In this document: one piece after another, positions 50,218-58,194 of the stretch
Numbering within the stretch: position 1 is the first letter of the stretch
How the letters are laid out: each line of letters starts with the position of its first letter
From: a virus
Strand: one strand, 5' to 3'
DNA: 64,000 bases
IMG/VR virus record: IMGVR_UViG_3300021092_000036
Location: 1 to 64,000 of that record
Position numbers and translations under genes: made by a program
Notes under the pieces: generated by a model
The model's database searches: none
What the model was told of the DNA's origin: nothing
What the model saw: only the letters and a program-made list of their open reading frames with translations

Positions 50218-52203
50218 ATGAATGTAAATAAGTGGGAAAAGTCCGCCGAATTATTATTAAAGGGGTTTCTTAAAAAAATAGACATTGATGATTACTATGG
50301 AGTTGCGGTGGACGCAGTACCTGATAACTATTCAGGTTATGATGTCCATATAACTTTTTTAATGAAAAAACCTTTTAAATTAGGAGATTCCGATATATTA
50401 CATAGCCAAAGAGCTAAATTAGCTAGTGTCATCAAAGACTTCCTACCCGAATTAAGTGATAGAGCCCACATTTCAACGTCCACTTCAACATTAGACAACT
50501 ATAACAAAACAACCAAACCTTGGTACGAAAAATTAAAAAAAGAACGATTACAAGAATCAATCCTAAAAGAGTTACGAGATTATAACTCAATCCACGACCC
50601 TGAAATTATCAATGAAGCTTCTAAAAAGAAAATCCTAATTGATAAAGTTGGTTTGAACGAAGAGAACGCTGAGTACTTAGATAAAATATGTGGTTCATTA
50701 TCAGTATGGATGGCAAACAAACTAATTGACCTACAACTCAATAACATGAAAAGTTGGAGAGGGTTAGAACCTGAACTTACCAAAGAAAGTGCTTTAGAGA
50801 GATTAAACTCAGGAAATATTAAAAATCATTACGGTCAAAAAATTACCGAAATAATGGATTGGATTAGAGTTGGGTTAGATGGTAATGTTAATCAATATAA
50901 AACCCTATCAATACCTGAGTTATTAATAAAATCTAAAGAATGGCATGATTCTTTAGATATTGGTGGTGGAGAAATTAACTATGTTGAAAAACACCCAGTT
51001 ATAAAAGATTTCCGAAACGAAGAAGGTGAAGGTTTTTATTGGGCCGACCTTGAAACAAACGATTCACCTGAAGAATGTTCAAGAATGGGCCACTGTGGTA
51101 GAACGGCTTACGCTAATAATATTTATTCATTAAGAGAGGTTAAAAAATTACCTAGTGGTAAATTTAATATTAACAAAAGTCACTTAACCGCATCAATAGG
51201 TAGAGATGGAACCTTATACCAATTAAAAGGACCTAAGAACTCAAAACCAAAAGAGGAATTCCACAATTATATCCTTCCTTTATTTTTCATCACTGATGAT
51301 GACGAATATCTTATCCAAAGTTTTGGGTCCGAATACGCATCTGACAGAGATTTTAAACTAACTGATTTACCAAATGAGGTTTTAGTTAATCTATATCATA
51401 ACAGACCTGACTTATTTAAAACGAGAAGTTTACAAAGAAAATTAGTTGACCTTGGCATTGTTGAAAAACCTGTGATTGATTATAACATTAAATTAAATAT
51501 TAAACCTGATGATGTTGGTAAGTATGTGGACGGTGATTGGGTTTTAAATAGGAGAAAAGTTAAAACAACAACACCTGCTGGACAAACATATGAAAGAACT
51601 GTTGAGACGTGGTTATTTGAAACAATATTAAGTGGCGATGCTTGGGAATTATGGGGAAATCATGACGTTGATTGGAAATCATCTTTACAATATGATGTTG
51701 ATAACACTAACGAAGAAAAAATACGCCATATATTGAGATATCTTGCTCAAAAAGACAATGAAGATTTTAACGAAGAGACATTTAATAACGAGGATATTGA
51801 AGAGTTAATTGAAGATTGGGATGAAGACTATGAAATACGAAGAGCAATATCAAACGCAACTTCTAATGCTGAATCTGATAGTTATGTTAACTATCTATAT
51901 GATGAATTAAAAGGTGAATTAGCGGAATACGGTCAAGTTGAAAAAATGGATGATGAAGGCGTTATTCTACATGTGAATGTAGAACCGTATTTGAATGATT
52001 TGGATGATGCGTGGTACGAAGAATATGCCGAAAGATGTGACGATGATGTTGAATGTATTTTTGATGAAATGTTATCCGAAGGTGATATTGACAAACCAAA
52101 ATTCAATGTTGACGATAGATGGCATCCTGATATTGATACAGGATACTTTAATGAAATGTTATCGGATTATTTATCTGAAGCCGAACATCACTATATTAAG
52201 TAA
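50218..52203 (+). CDS. Large acidic protein with internal leader-like site
   Basis: A 661-residue protein, the largest in this half. Residues 1-100 form a small alpha/beta domain. At about 107-118, RLQESILKELRD copies the leader seen in 60808 and 61224 (LQESIRRILREE), but internally. Around 290-330, CSRMGHCGRTAY and TASIGRDGTLYQLKGP resemble the core in 15338-16723. The C-terminal 200 residues are very acidic. I infer a virion protein that might be cut at the internal site. Unknown function. Confidence 0.75.
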   Translation: MNVNKWEKSAELLLKGFLKKIDIDDYYGVAVDAVPDNYSGYDVHITFLMKKPFKLGDSDILHSQRAKLASVIKDFLPELSDRAHISTSTSTLDNYNKTTKPWYEKLKKERLQESILKELRDYNSIHDPEIINEASKKKILIDKVGLNEENAEYLDKICGSLSVWMANKLIDLQLNNMKSWRGLEPELTKESALERLNSGNIKNHYGQKITEIMDWIRVGLDGNVNQYKTLSIPELLIKSKEWHDSLDIGGGEINYVEKHPVIKDFRNEEGEGFYWADLETNDSPEECSRMGHCGRTAYANNIYSLREVKKLPSGKFNINKSHLTASIGRDGTLYQLKGPKNSKPKEEFHNYILPLFFITDDDEYLIQSFGSEYASDRDFKLTDLPNEVLVNLYHNRPDLFKTRSLQRKLVDLGIVEKPVIDYNIKLNIKPDDVGKYVDGDWVLNRRKVKTTTPAGQTYERTVETWLFETILSGDAWELWGNHDVDWKSSLQYDVDNTNEEKIRHILRYLAQKDNEDFNEETFNNEDIEELIEDWDEDYEIRRAISNATSNAESDSYVNYLYDELKGELAEYGQVEKMDDEGVILHVNVEPYLNDLDDAWYEEYAERCDDDVECIFDEMLSEGDIDKPKFNVDDRWHPDIDTGYFNEMLSDYLSEAEHHYIK

Positions 52204-52713
52204 TTAAGAGATATAACCCCAGTAAATTAAAATGTCATCTACGTCAAATTTTTCTTCTAACTGTCTATAAACAGTATCATAATCCGATTCACTATTCTCA
52301 TCCAACACAATTTCAATGTTAGGTGAAGTTTCAGTAAACTCATTAATAAATGGAACACCAATCTCACCTATAAAATCTAATATTGGTTTGTAAACGTCAG
52401 TATTGTAGTGCTCAAACCTAATCCAAATAGAGTAAGATTCTGTTGGTAATACGTATTTTGTAACGTCATCCAGCCTCTCATCAAAATCCTCACGAATAAA
52501 ATTAATCATGCGATTATAATCAGGAGAAAATTCAGGTGATTCAGACCAAAACTTTGCATGGTCAACAGTAAAGTAAACTATTATAGAATAGACCAAGTAT
52601 TGTTCATCATACATTTGAGGGTCAACCTCAACCCTAAACTTAATATCATTCTTGAATAATAAGGTTTGATATATCTTATGTAGAGCTTTCTCGATTTGTT
52701 GTTCCGACATCAT
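52204..52713 (-). CDS. Acidic protein, unknown
   Basis: A 169-residue protein beginning MMSEQQIEKALHKIYQTLLF. The frame opens to 52737, but the start at 52713 is placed by the TATTTAT motif 4 nt upstream. Strand-rich middle (YLVYSIIVYFTVDHAKFW). No family recognised. Convergent with 50218. Confidence 0.7.
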   Translation of the reverse strand: MMSEQQIEKALHKIYQTLLFKNDIKFRVEVDPQMYDEQYLVYSIIVYFTVDHAKFWSESPEFSPDYNRMINFIREDFDERLDDVTKYVLPTESYSIWIRFEHYNTDVYKPILDFIGEIGVPFINEFTETSPNIEIVLDENSESDYDTVYRQLEEKFDVDDILIYWGYIS

Positions 52714-52724
52714 ATTTATAAATA
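52713..52724. promoter_or_regulatory. Palindromic TATTTATAAATA, divergent promoter candidate
   Basis: Palindrome containing TATTTAT on both strands: 4 nt before minus-strand ATG 52713 and 19 nt before plus-strand ATG 52739. One element may serve both genes. Confidence 0.45.
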
Positions 52725-52738
52725 TAACATTTAACAAT

Positions 52739-53239
52739 ATGAAGTTTATTATTACTCAAAAACAATATGAATTATTAAAAGAAAGTCTTGATGATGTTTT
52801 AGATTTATACTCTAAAAAAAGTAGAGGTGAAACATTGAAACCATCTGAGATGGATGTGTTAAGAGCATTTGATAAACATCAAAAAAAAGGAGGTAACCCA
52901 GAAGAGTTTGTCTTTAATCAGGATGACGTTTATGATACAGATGAAAGAGAAGGGATGAAGTTTAAATACAATTTAAAAGGAAGACCATTTACATTTGAAT
53001 TTTCAGAAGAAATGGAAAACGATGATGAGGTTGAGTACTATGGTGAAGTTACATTTAATGGTGATGAATTTCTTGGTGTTATAGTAACAGATAAAAGAGG
53101 TTATTTATCAGATTATGACTTCTACAGTACACTAAGTGATGATGACGTTAGACTACAGGATATCTTAAAAGATGAAAATAGCGAGGCGGAAATCCAAAAC
53201 TTTTTCCAAGAAGAGATTATTCCCACATTGAAAAAATAA
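52739..53239 (+). CDS. Leader-bearing acidic protein
   Basis: A 166-residue protein. Leader MKFIITQKQYELLKESLDDV; the (I/L)xE site would be LKE (IITQ replaces IITE). Body acidic, strand-rich. No family recognised. Confidence 0.7.
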   Translation: MKFIITQKQYELLKESLDDVLDLYSKKSRGETLKPSEMDVLRAFDKHQKKGGNPEEFVFNQDDVYDTDEREGMKFKYNLKGRPFTFEFSEEMENDDEVEYYGEVTFNGDEFLGVIVTDKRGYLSDYDFYSTLSDDDVRLQDILKDENSEAEIQNFFQEEIIPTLKK

Positions 53240-53249
53240 AAAAAAGACT

Positions 53250-53257
53250 TACTTTTG
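53250..53257 (+). promoter_or_regulatory. Host-type -7 box TACTTTTG
   Basis: TACTTTTG 5 nt before ATG 53263; near-leaderless. Confidence 0.4.
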
Positions 53258-53262
53258 TTATT

Positions 53263-53661
53263 ATGAAAGTTAGTTTTGATTTTGATGGTACCCTCTCTAA
53301 AAAGGATGTCCAAAAGTTTGCCAAAGAATTGGTAGAGGAAGGTCATGAAGTTTGGATAGTTACTTCCAGATTTAGTAATGAAGCCGTTGCCGATAAAGGG
53401 TAGTATTGGATTAGAAAACAAAACGCAAAGTTGTTTGAAGTTGCGGATGAGTGTGGTATAAAAAGAGAAAATATTCATTTTACAAACCATCAACCAAAAA
53501 TAATCTTCTTAAAAGATAAAGATTTTTTATTTCACTTGGATGATGATATTATTGAATTGATGGATATCATGGATAGTGGTGATAAATGTAAACCACTTAA
53601 TGTTGACCACATGTCGTGGGATTTAAATTGTAGAGAATTATTAGATGATGAGAAATTTTAA
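53263..53661 (+). pseudogene. HAD hydrolase interrupted by in-frame amber stop
   Basis: One continuous frame of 132 codons encodes a HAD-type hydrolase: MKVSFDFDGTLSKKD with the nucleophile DFDGT at residues 6-10, VWIVTSRF (motif II) at about 37-44, and IFLKDKDFLFHLDDD (motif III/IV) near 84-98. Codon 47 (53401-53403) is TAG, in ADKG-stop-YWIRKQN. All sequence before and after is in the same frame with no other damage. It may be a recent nonsense mutation, a sequencing error, or readthrough. A truncated product (46 residues) and a restart from a late codon are unlikely to be active. Confidence 0.75.
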
Positions 53662-53970
53662 ATTTTATAAAGAAGATACAGGTCGATGGTATGTTGACTT
53701 ACCTGAATGGTTATGGGAGCCGATTCATTCTTGGAGATTTTATCTCAAGGAGATAATGAAGTTTATGTTACATTATCCGACACTGAATTCCATGATGCTG
53801 AGAGACTTGAATTATTTGAATTAGGTAGAATTGAGGGAATTGAATTAGGCTCAGGGGCTTGGTACTCACTTACAAGTTATATGGGTATTCCTTATGAGAT
53901 TGAAATGTGGTTATGTGACGTAACAAAGTTTGTATTTGGGGATTTCCCAAAAGTTATTTACTTTAAATAA
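53648..53970 (+). pseudogene. DUF6717-like gene split by a frameshift
   Basis: Frame 1 from ATG 53648 gives MRNFKFYKEDTGRWYVDLPEW and then becomes meaningless. Frame 2 from 53707 gives MVMGADSFLEILSQGDNEVY and ends WLCDVTKFVFGDFPKVIYFK. Together they match one family as I remember it (DUF6717: 'FYKE..RWYvDLPEW...aDLxMVxGADxxLdiL...WLCDVTKFVFG.FP'). The join lies at about 53700-53712, where GAATGG and the following ATGGTTATGG resemble each other, so a short deletion between near-repeats is likely. Either decayed or mis-sequenced; the frame-2 part alone (87 residues) may still be made. Confidence 0.65.
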
Positions 53971-53976
53971 AATCAA

Positions 53977-54219
53977 ATGTTTAGATTTAAATCATTAAAA
54001 GAAAGATATAAAGAATTAATACTTTCTAAAGTTTTCATAAAAGAAGAGGATTTAACCGAAGAAGAGTCATCCATAATAGATGTCACTTATGAGATTTTTC
54101 AAGAAAAACTCGATGATATGAAAATATTAAATGATGAGATTGTTAAATTATCGGTTGAATTGGCGAATCTTAAAGCATCCAATGATAATAGTGATTACGA
54201 ATATGATGATATAAAATAA
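53977..54219 (+). CDS. Small coiled-coil protein
   Basis: An 80-residue highly charged helical protein (MFRFKSLKERYKELILSKVF; coiled coil 45-70). It ends at a bidirectional terminator. Unknown function. Confidence 0.7.
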   Translation: MFRFKSLKERYKELILSKVFIKEEDLTEEESSIIDVTYEIFQEKLDDMKILNDEIVKLSVELANLKASNDNSDYEYDDIK

Positions 54220-54221
54220 AA

Positions 54222-54243
54222 AATGAGGTCATAAGACCTCATT
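54222..54243. terminator. Bidirectional terminator
   Basis: AATGAGGTC-ataa-GACCTCATT, perfect stem between convergent genes. Confidence 0.75.
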
Positions 54244-54484
54244 AATTTATTGTGTCAAGAGTTACAGTAGTCGTTTCACGAAACTCTTTAATTTCTTTAC
54301 GAGTTAATTTACCTCTAACCGATTTTGTCGCTTCTTTGTCAGCAGTTCTAAACGCTTTATTAATCATTTTATCATACTGTTTTTGAGTAACCATTTTACC
54401 GTTAGCTAATTCCACAGTCTTTTGTTGTGTTGCACAAGACGAAACCAAAACAGAAAATACAAATATTGAGAGTACTTTATTCAT
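54242..54484 (-). CDS. Small lipoprotein
   Basis: An 80-residue predicted lipoprotein with lipobox VSSC, Cys at residue 17 (KVLSIFVFSVLVSSCATQQ). Mature part basic and helical (KLTRKEIKEFRETTTV). A consensus host-type promoter lies upstream, so it is probably made early, consistent with an envelope or superinfection role; inference. Confidence 0.8.
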   Translation of the reverse strand: MNKVLSIFVFSVLVSSCATQQKTVELANGKMVTQKQYDKMINKAFRTADKEATKSVRGKLTRKEIKEFRETTTVTLDTIN

Positions 54485-54508
54485 TTTTAAATCTTTTTAT
54501 ATTTATAT

Positions 54509-54539
54509 CAAAGATAGTATTTTTTTCGTATCTAACAAA
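54509..54539 (-). promoter_or_regulatory. Consensus host-type promoter (minus)
   Basis: Minus strand: TTTG (54539-54536), 19 nt, TATCTTTG (54516-54509), 24 nt before ATG 54484. Confidence 0.8.
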
Positions 54540-54542
54540 AAA

Positions 54543-56414
54543 ATGAGGAGATTATTGATTACTGAAGAAGATAAAAAACATATATTAGGTCTTTACGGAC
54601 TACTTAAAGAAGATATTGACCCTAATTCAGGTGGGACTGTTACATTGGTTAATAAATATAAAGCAGGATTTTATACAACAAAGGCGTTAGATTTGGCAAC
54701 AAATAAGACGATAAAGGAAAAATTAGATGCAGAATTAGTCAAGGTAACTGAATTTGTTAAGAAGTACCCTAATTCAATTGTTAGTGTTAAATTCTCATCT
54801 CAAGAATCATCATTACCAAATACGGATAATGAAAAGGCAGGATTTTTTAAAAAACCTGATAATAGACTCAATGTAGGTGAATTAAGTAGTGCTAGAAAAG
54901 AATACATCAATCAATACATCCAATCATATTTTAAAAATTTAAAGGACCAAGGAATAATTAAATCTGAAGTGCAAGTTCCCCCTGTTCAATATGAATTTAA
55001 AAACCCCGTTAAAGTATTTATGGGGACTAAAGAACAAACTCCTTGGTGTATTAAAGGAGACCCACAAATACCAGCAACAGACACACAAGGTTATGCTTGT
55101 ACAGGTGCAAATTATAAAGTTAACGGTAGTACCACAAAAAATTGGTATAATCAAAAACAAGGTGTTTATAAAACACATTTTGACCAATTTTACGCCGAAC
55201 AAAATAGTTCAATAGAAATTACCGTTAAACTTGTCGAATCCACACCAACAACTACAACAACAACCACAGGTAATACACCTGGTGACTATACTAAATGCGC
55301 GACAGGTTTGAATATTAGAGTTTGGGTAAAAACACACCAATGTCAGAACGCGGAATTTTTTATTTTCGCAAACAATCTAATGTTATATAATTCTCAAGGT
55401 GGTATGACTGCAAACCTTAATAATGCGGAAAATTCAAGAGGAATCCCAAGGACAGATTCAGAACCTGTATTCCAACCTGAATATTTGAATCCTGGTTACG
55501 GTTATTTGAAGAACGGTGATGGTACCTTTGGTTCTTATAGTTATGGTAAAATCAATGAGAGTGGTGATTTAAAAGGTAGTAGGTCCGACACATTTAAAAT
55601 AACAAAAGAACAATCTTTAAAGTTATTAAATGAAGGTAAAGGAAAAATTAATCTTTGGATGATTGCGACCACAACGACTGCTCACAAAGATATACCACAA
55701 GTAACAATAACTAAAGAAGATGGGACGGTTATTTATAATAAAGCTCCTAAAATAGTACAAGGTAAGTTATTAACATTGGATGGATGTACATTACAGGTTG
55801 TTGAAGGTTCGGATGAGACAGTTCCTGATGTAACAGGTTATGTTAATTCAATTAGACAAGAACGAATTAATTTACAATCTCAAGCGGAAATAGCCGATAT
55901 TGCAAAATCAGGTAATAAAAAACAGCAAAAGAAAAAACAAGCGGTATTAGATACTAAAGGACAAATATTGGAGAGAGCTTCTGATTTAGTTACACAAATG
56001 ACAACGTTTTTAAATTATTTAAAACCTGCTTTAGAAAAAACCGCACCTGCTCCAGGCTCTGCAAATATGGCGAATGTAGGCTCACCCGAAATTCAATCAG
56101 AAATAGATAAATATTATAATATATTTTATAGTGGACTAACTTATTCAGGAACACCTGAATCACCTGTACCACAATTAGGTAAAGATAGTGATGGTGATTA
56201 TATTAATAAAACTGTTGCAAATGATGATTTATTTGGTGATATTAGGATGTATATGGACCAATTCTATTCAGGGTTTGACGCGGTTTATAAAAATGACGAA
56301 GGGGTTATATCACCAACAGGTATTAGAAGTATAAGTAGTAAAGGTGTTGATAAAGGATTAAGAGGTTCTAAAATACTAAGTAACATTAAAAAGTTAACAC
56401 AGTACACGTTATAA
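54543..56414 (+). CDS. Large leader-bearing protein with OmpA-like region
   Basis: A 623-residue protein. Leader MRRLLITEEDKKHILGLYGL then LLKED, two (I/L)xE sites. Residues 65-140 (LVKVTEFVKKYPNSIVSVKF; LSSARKEYINQYIQSYF) follow the pattern of OmpA C-terminal domains, which bind peptidoglycan. A Thr stretch (about 233-240) links to a strand-rich middle domain with Cys pairs (CATGLN, HQCQNAEF), then a Gln/Lys-rich helix and a C-terminal domain with DSDGDY (possible calcium loop). I infer a virion surface or packaged protein that contacts the cell wall. TATTTAT near 54497 is far upstream. Confidence 0.75.
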   Translation: MRRLLITEEDKKHILGLYGLLKEDIDPNSGGTVTLVNKYKAGFYTTKALDLATNKTIKEKLDAELVKVTEFVKKYPNSIVSVKFSSQESSLPNTDNEKAGFFKKPDNRLNVGELSSARKEYINQYIQSYFKNLKDQGIIKSEVQVPPVQYEFKNPVKVFMGTKEQTPWCIKGDPQIPATDTQGYACTGANYKVNGSTTKNWYNQKQGVYKTHFDQFYAEQNSSIEITVKLVESTPTTTTTTTGNTPGDYTKCATGLNIRVWVKTHQCQNAEFFIFANNLMLYNSQGGMTANLNNAENSRGIPRTDSEPVFQPEYLNPGYGYLKNGDGTFGSYSYGKINESGDLKGSRSDTFKITKEQSLKLLNEGKGKINLWMIATTTTAHKDIPQVTITKEDGTVIYNKAPKIVQGKLLTLDGCTLQVVEGSDETVPDVTGYVNSIRQERINLQSQAEIADIAKSGNKKQQKKKQAVLDTKGQILERASDLVTQMTTFLNYLKPALEKTAPAPGSANMANVGSPEIQSEIDKYYNIFYSGLTYSGTPESPVPQLGKDSDGDYINKTVANDDLFGDIRMYMDQFYSGFDAVYKNDEGVISPTGIRSISSKGVDKGLRGSKILSNIKKLTQYTL

Positions 56415-56437
56415 TTGATTATCATTAAATAAGTGAT

Positions 56438-56445
56438 TATACTTA
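56438..56445 (+). promoter_or_regulatory. Weak host-type -7 box TATACTTA
   Basis: TATACTTA 3 nt before ATG 56449; weak match. Confidence 0.25.
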
Positions 56446-56448
56446 GTT

Positions 56449-56697
56449 ATGATTAATGAAATAGTAGAGTATTATTACGATGAAGAAATCTTGAAAGCCG
56501 ATGGTTTTGATGACGCGGTTATAGGAATTGACCAAAACACAATGAGATTGATATATTCAGTTAGAAAATGTATTGAAATATTGGTTTTACAAGGTATGTC
56601 TCTTGAAGAAGCAATAGAATATTTTGATTTTAACACAAAAGGGTCTTACGTCGGGGAAAAAACACCAATATGGTGTGAAGACATGTTTGAAATTTAA
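56449..56697 (+). CDS. Conserved small phage protein
   Basis: An 82-residue acidic protein: DGFDDAVIGIDQNTMRLIYS and YFDFNTKGSYVGEKTPIW. This strongly resembles a small family present in many phages (pattern 'GFD.AIIG.d.....i.YS...ci..L....EAieyf.fN..gay.GE.TPiw'). Function unknown. Confidence 0.85.
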   Translation: MINEIVEYYYDEEILKADGFDDAVIGIDQNTMRLIYSVRKCIEILVLQGMSLEEAIEYFDFNTKGSYVGEKTPIWCEDMFEI

Positions 56698-56698
56698 T

Positions 56699-56884
56699 AT
56701 GGAAAATAAAGAATTAACGAAACAAGAAAAAGTTGATTTCATAATTCAAACCGAAATCAAAATTCTTTCAGCAATATTCAAAGGACATAAAGCCAGTGAT
56801 GGGGATGAATATAATGACGACAGAGTTTTAATGAATCAATACAGAGTTGAACTTGGTCTAATCAAACCAAAAGAAAAAAAATAA
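56699..56884 (+). CDS. Small charged protein
   Basis: A 61-residue helical protein (ENKELTKQEKVDFIIQTEIK). Start at 56699, two bases after the previous stop. Unknown. Confidence 0.65.
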   Translation: MENKELTKQEKVDFIIQTEIKILSAIFKGHKASDGDEYNDDRVLMNQYRVELGLIKPKEKK

Positions 56885-56902
56885 AAATAATAATAGAGTA
56901 AC

Positions 56903-57112
56903 ATGACTAAAAGTCCATTAATAGAAACACCAAAAGGTGTTGGTAAGTTAGAAAAAATTTATTTATCTGAATTAGGGTTTTTGATGTTGAAATTGTCATT
57001 TGAAAATGGTATATTTATAACATATAATTTAGGAACACATAATATTCAGAATAATATTTTTACTGATAAAATAATGGAATATGAAAAACACGAAGATAAA
57101 AATTTTAGTTGA
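56903..57112 (+). CDS. Small protein, unknown
   Basis: A 69-residue beta-rich protein (GKLEKIYLSELGFLMLKLSF). It overlaps the next small gene by 32 nt. Unknown. Confidence 0.6.
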   Translation: MTKSPLIETPKGVGKLEKIYLSELGFLMLKLSFENGIFITYNLGTHNIQNNIFTDKIMEYEKHEDKNFS

Positions 57113-57254
57113 GAATGAAATAATTGATGCTGAATTAAAAGAAGACCTACATTTTTTAGGTGGGAAAAAGGTAAAGTACAAATTACCAAATGGAACCACA
57201 TGTATAGTATCTGAAAATTTTATTAAAATTTTAGAAAATGAAGAAATTAATTAA
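57081..57254 (+). CDS. Small basic beta-rich protein
   Basis: A 57-residue frame (MKNTKIKILVENEIIDAELK; GGKKVKYKLPNGTTCIVSEN) with good strand alternation, overlapping the previous gene and ending just before a noncoding stretch. Likely a real gene of unknown function. Confidence 0.55.
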   Translation: MKNTKIKILVENEIIDAELKEDLHFLGGKKVKYKLPNGTTCIVSENFIKILENEEIN

Positions 57255-57294
57255 TTTAATTTTTAATAGTTATAACTTCATCATACTCAAATTG

Positions 57295-57326
57295 TTTGGC
57301 AGAATGGAAACAAAACCATATCTTTG
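57295..57326 (+). promoter_or_regulatory. Consensus host-type promoter of noncoding RNA
   Basis: TTTG 57295-57298, 20 nt, TATCTTTG 57319-57326. The -33 region TTTGGCAGA is identical to that of the promoter at 58120. No gene follows on this strand; a terminator does. Confidence 0.75.
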
Positions 57327-57332
57327 TATTGT

Positions 57333-57506
57333 TGAATTGAGAGAGTTAAATCTTAACCGAAAACAAACGAGCCGAGTCTTAGAACAGAGCAGTGAGTACG
57401 TCAAATGACGGTAGTTAAGTGGGTAAGTTGGATGACCCTAACCAACCGCTGAGGTACACCGCGATAGGGTAGTGAACCATTCCCTCACTGAAAAGTGGGG
57501 GTTTTT
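57333..57506 (+). ncRNA. Putative abundant small noncoding RNA
   Basis: About 170 nt bounded by a consensus promoter and a strong terminator, with no substantial frame. It is visibly richer in G and C than flanking gaps (for example CGAGCCGAGTCTTAG, CTGAGGTACACCGCG), as expected of a folded RNA in an AT-rich genome. Hairpins: GTTAA/TTAAC near 57347, CGTCA/TGACG near 57400, ACCCTA...TAGGGT spanning about 57437-57471, and the terminator. It is not a tRNA or tmRNA (no CCA end, no T-arm). Function unknown. Confidence 0.6.
57482..57506 (+). terminator. GAAA-loop terminator
   Basis: CCCTCACT-gaaa-AGTGGGGG (one G-T pair) then five T. Confidence 0.9.
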
Positions 57507-58095
57507 AATTTAATCTAATTTTTTTCTGATATCTCTTACCAAAGAAAGGAGCTCCTTTCATTTGAGTCTTTAAGTATAAAGTGTAAGTTGGTTCTTTATC
57601 TTTAAACTCATTCATTTTTATAATCACACTATATAATTTACCATCAGACATTGCAGTCCCCTCAACAATATCACCATCCCCAAGGTTACCTAAGAATATT
57701 TGTTGTGCAAATTTATCCGCAGCTTTTCTAACGAAATCAATACCTTCATAATACTGAGGGTTTGTAATCTGTTTATTAAATAATTTACCACCTTCCTGAT
57801 ACTCAGGGTCAGATAACCTAAAAAGTCTCTCTAAATAGTGGGTATCGTACTTAATATTGAATTTGATTTGACCTTCCTTATTGTTTTTTATATCTTTATA
57901 AGTACCGTAAAATGGATTGATTTTTGAAATATATCTGTCTAAAATAGGTTTAGCTTGAGGTGGTATAGGTATTTTTGTTTTTTTCTTATTCTCCTCTACT
58001 ATTTTAAAATATAGAGGGTCCACTGAACCTACTCTACGTAATATTATATCATCTTTACTATATTCCTTTATAATCTTTTTGATTAAATGTTCCAT
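57505..58095 (-). CDS. Leader-bearing basic protein
   Basis: A 196-residue basic protein with leader MEHLIKKIIKEYSKDD (IKE). Body: a basic alpha/beta domain with KYDTHYLERLFRL and GDGDIVEGTAMSDG segments; the 'H-x-x-x-R' arrangement loosely recalls small nuclease or toxin folds, not enough to name. Start 58095 fixed by leader and TATTTAT 5 nt upstream; 58143 is too far. Probable packaged protein. Confidence 0.75.
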   Translation of the reverse strand: MEHLIKKIIKEYSKDDIILRRVGSVDPLYFKIVEENKKKTKIPIPPQAKPILDRYISKINPFYGTYKDIKNNKEGQIKFNIKYDTHYLERLFRLSDPEYQEGGKLFNKQITNPQYYEGIDFVRKAADKFAQQIFLGNLGDGDIVEGTAMSDGKLYSVIIKMNEFKDKEPTYTLYLKTQMKGAPFFGKRYQKKIRLN

Positions 58096-58100
58096 ATTTA

Positions 58101-58107
58101 ATAAATA
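58101..58107 (-). promoter_or_regulatory. TATTTAT motif, putative late promoter (minus)
   Basis: Minus-strand TATTTAT 5 nt before ATG 58095. Confidence 0.55.
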
Positions 58108-58119
58108 TATTAAAAAACA

Positions 58120-58151
58120 TTTGGCAGATAACTCGAAACGCATTATCTTTG
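58120..58151 (+). promoter_or_regulatory. Consensus host-type promoter
   Basis: TTTG 58120-58123, 20 nt, TATCTTTG 58144-58151; shares TTTGGCAGA with the promoter at 57295. 43 nt leader to ATG 58195. Confidence 0.8.
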
Positions 58152-58194
58152 TATAACAAAACCGATAGATACAAACCCTTTAAAATATTAGACG

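Noticed and set aside
53263-53661. Genome-wide recoding of TAG
   Set aside because: Only one gene has an internal TAG, three others seem to end normally with TAG, and TAA is the usual stop. Recoding would predict many internal TAG codons.
54991-55215. Second plus-strand frame inside the 623-residue gene
   Set aside because: Fully inside 54543-56414 in another frame, Lys/Thr-rich shadow with no start signal.
57333-57506. Group I intron, RNase P RNA or tRNA array in the GC-richer gap
   Set aside because: No intron core segments, no RNase P conserved blocks and no cloverleaf could be found by eye; only hairpins and a terminator.
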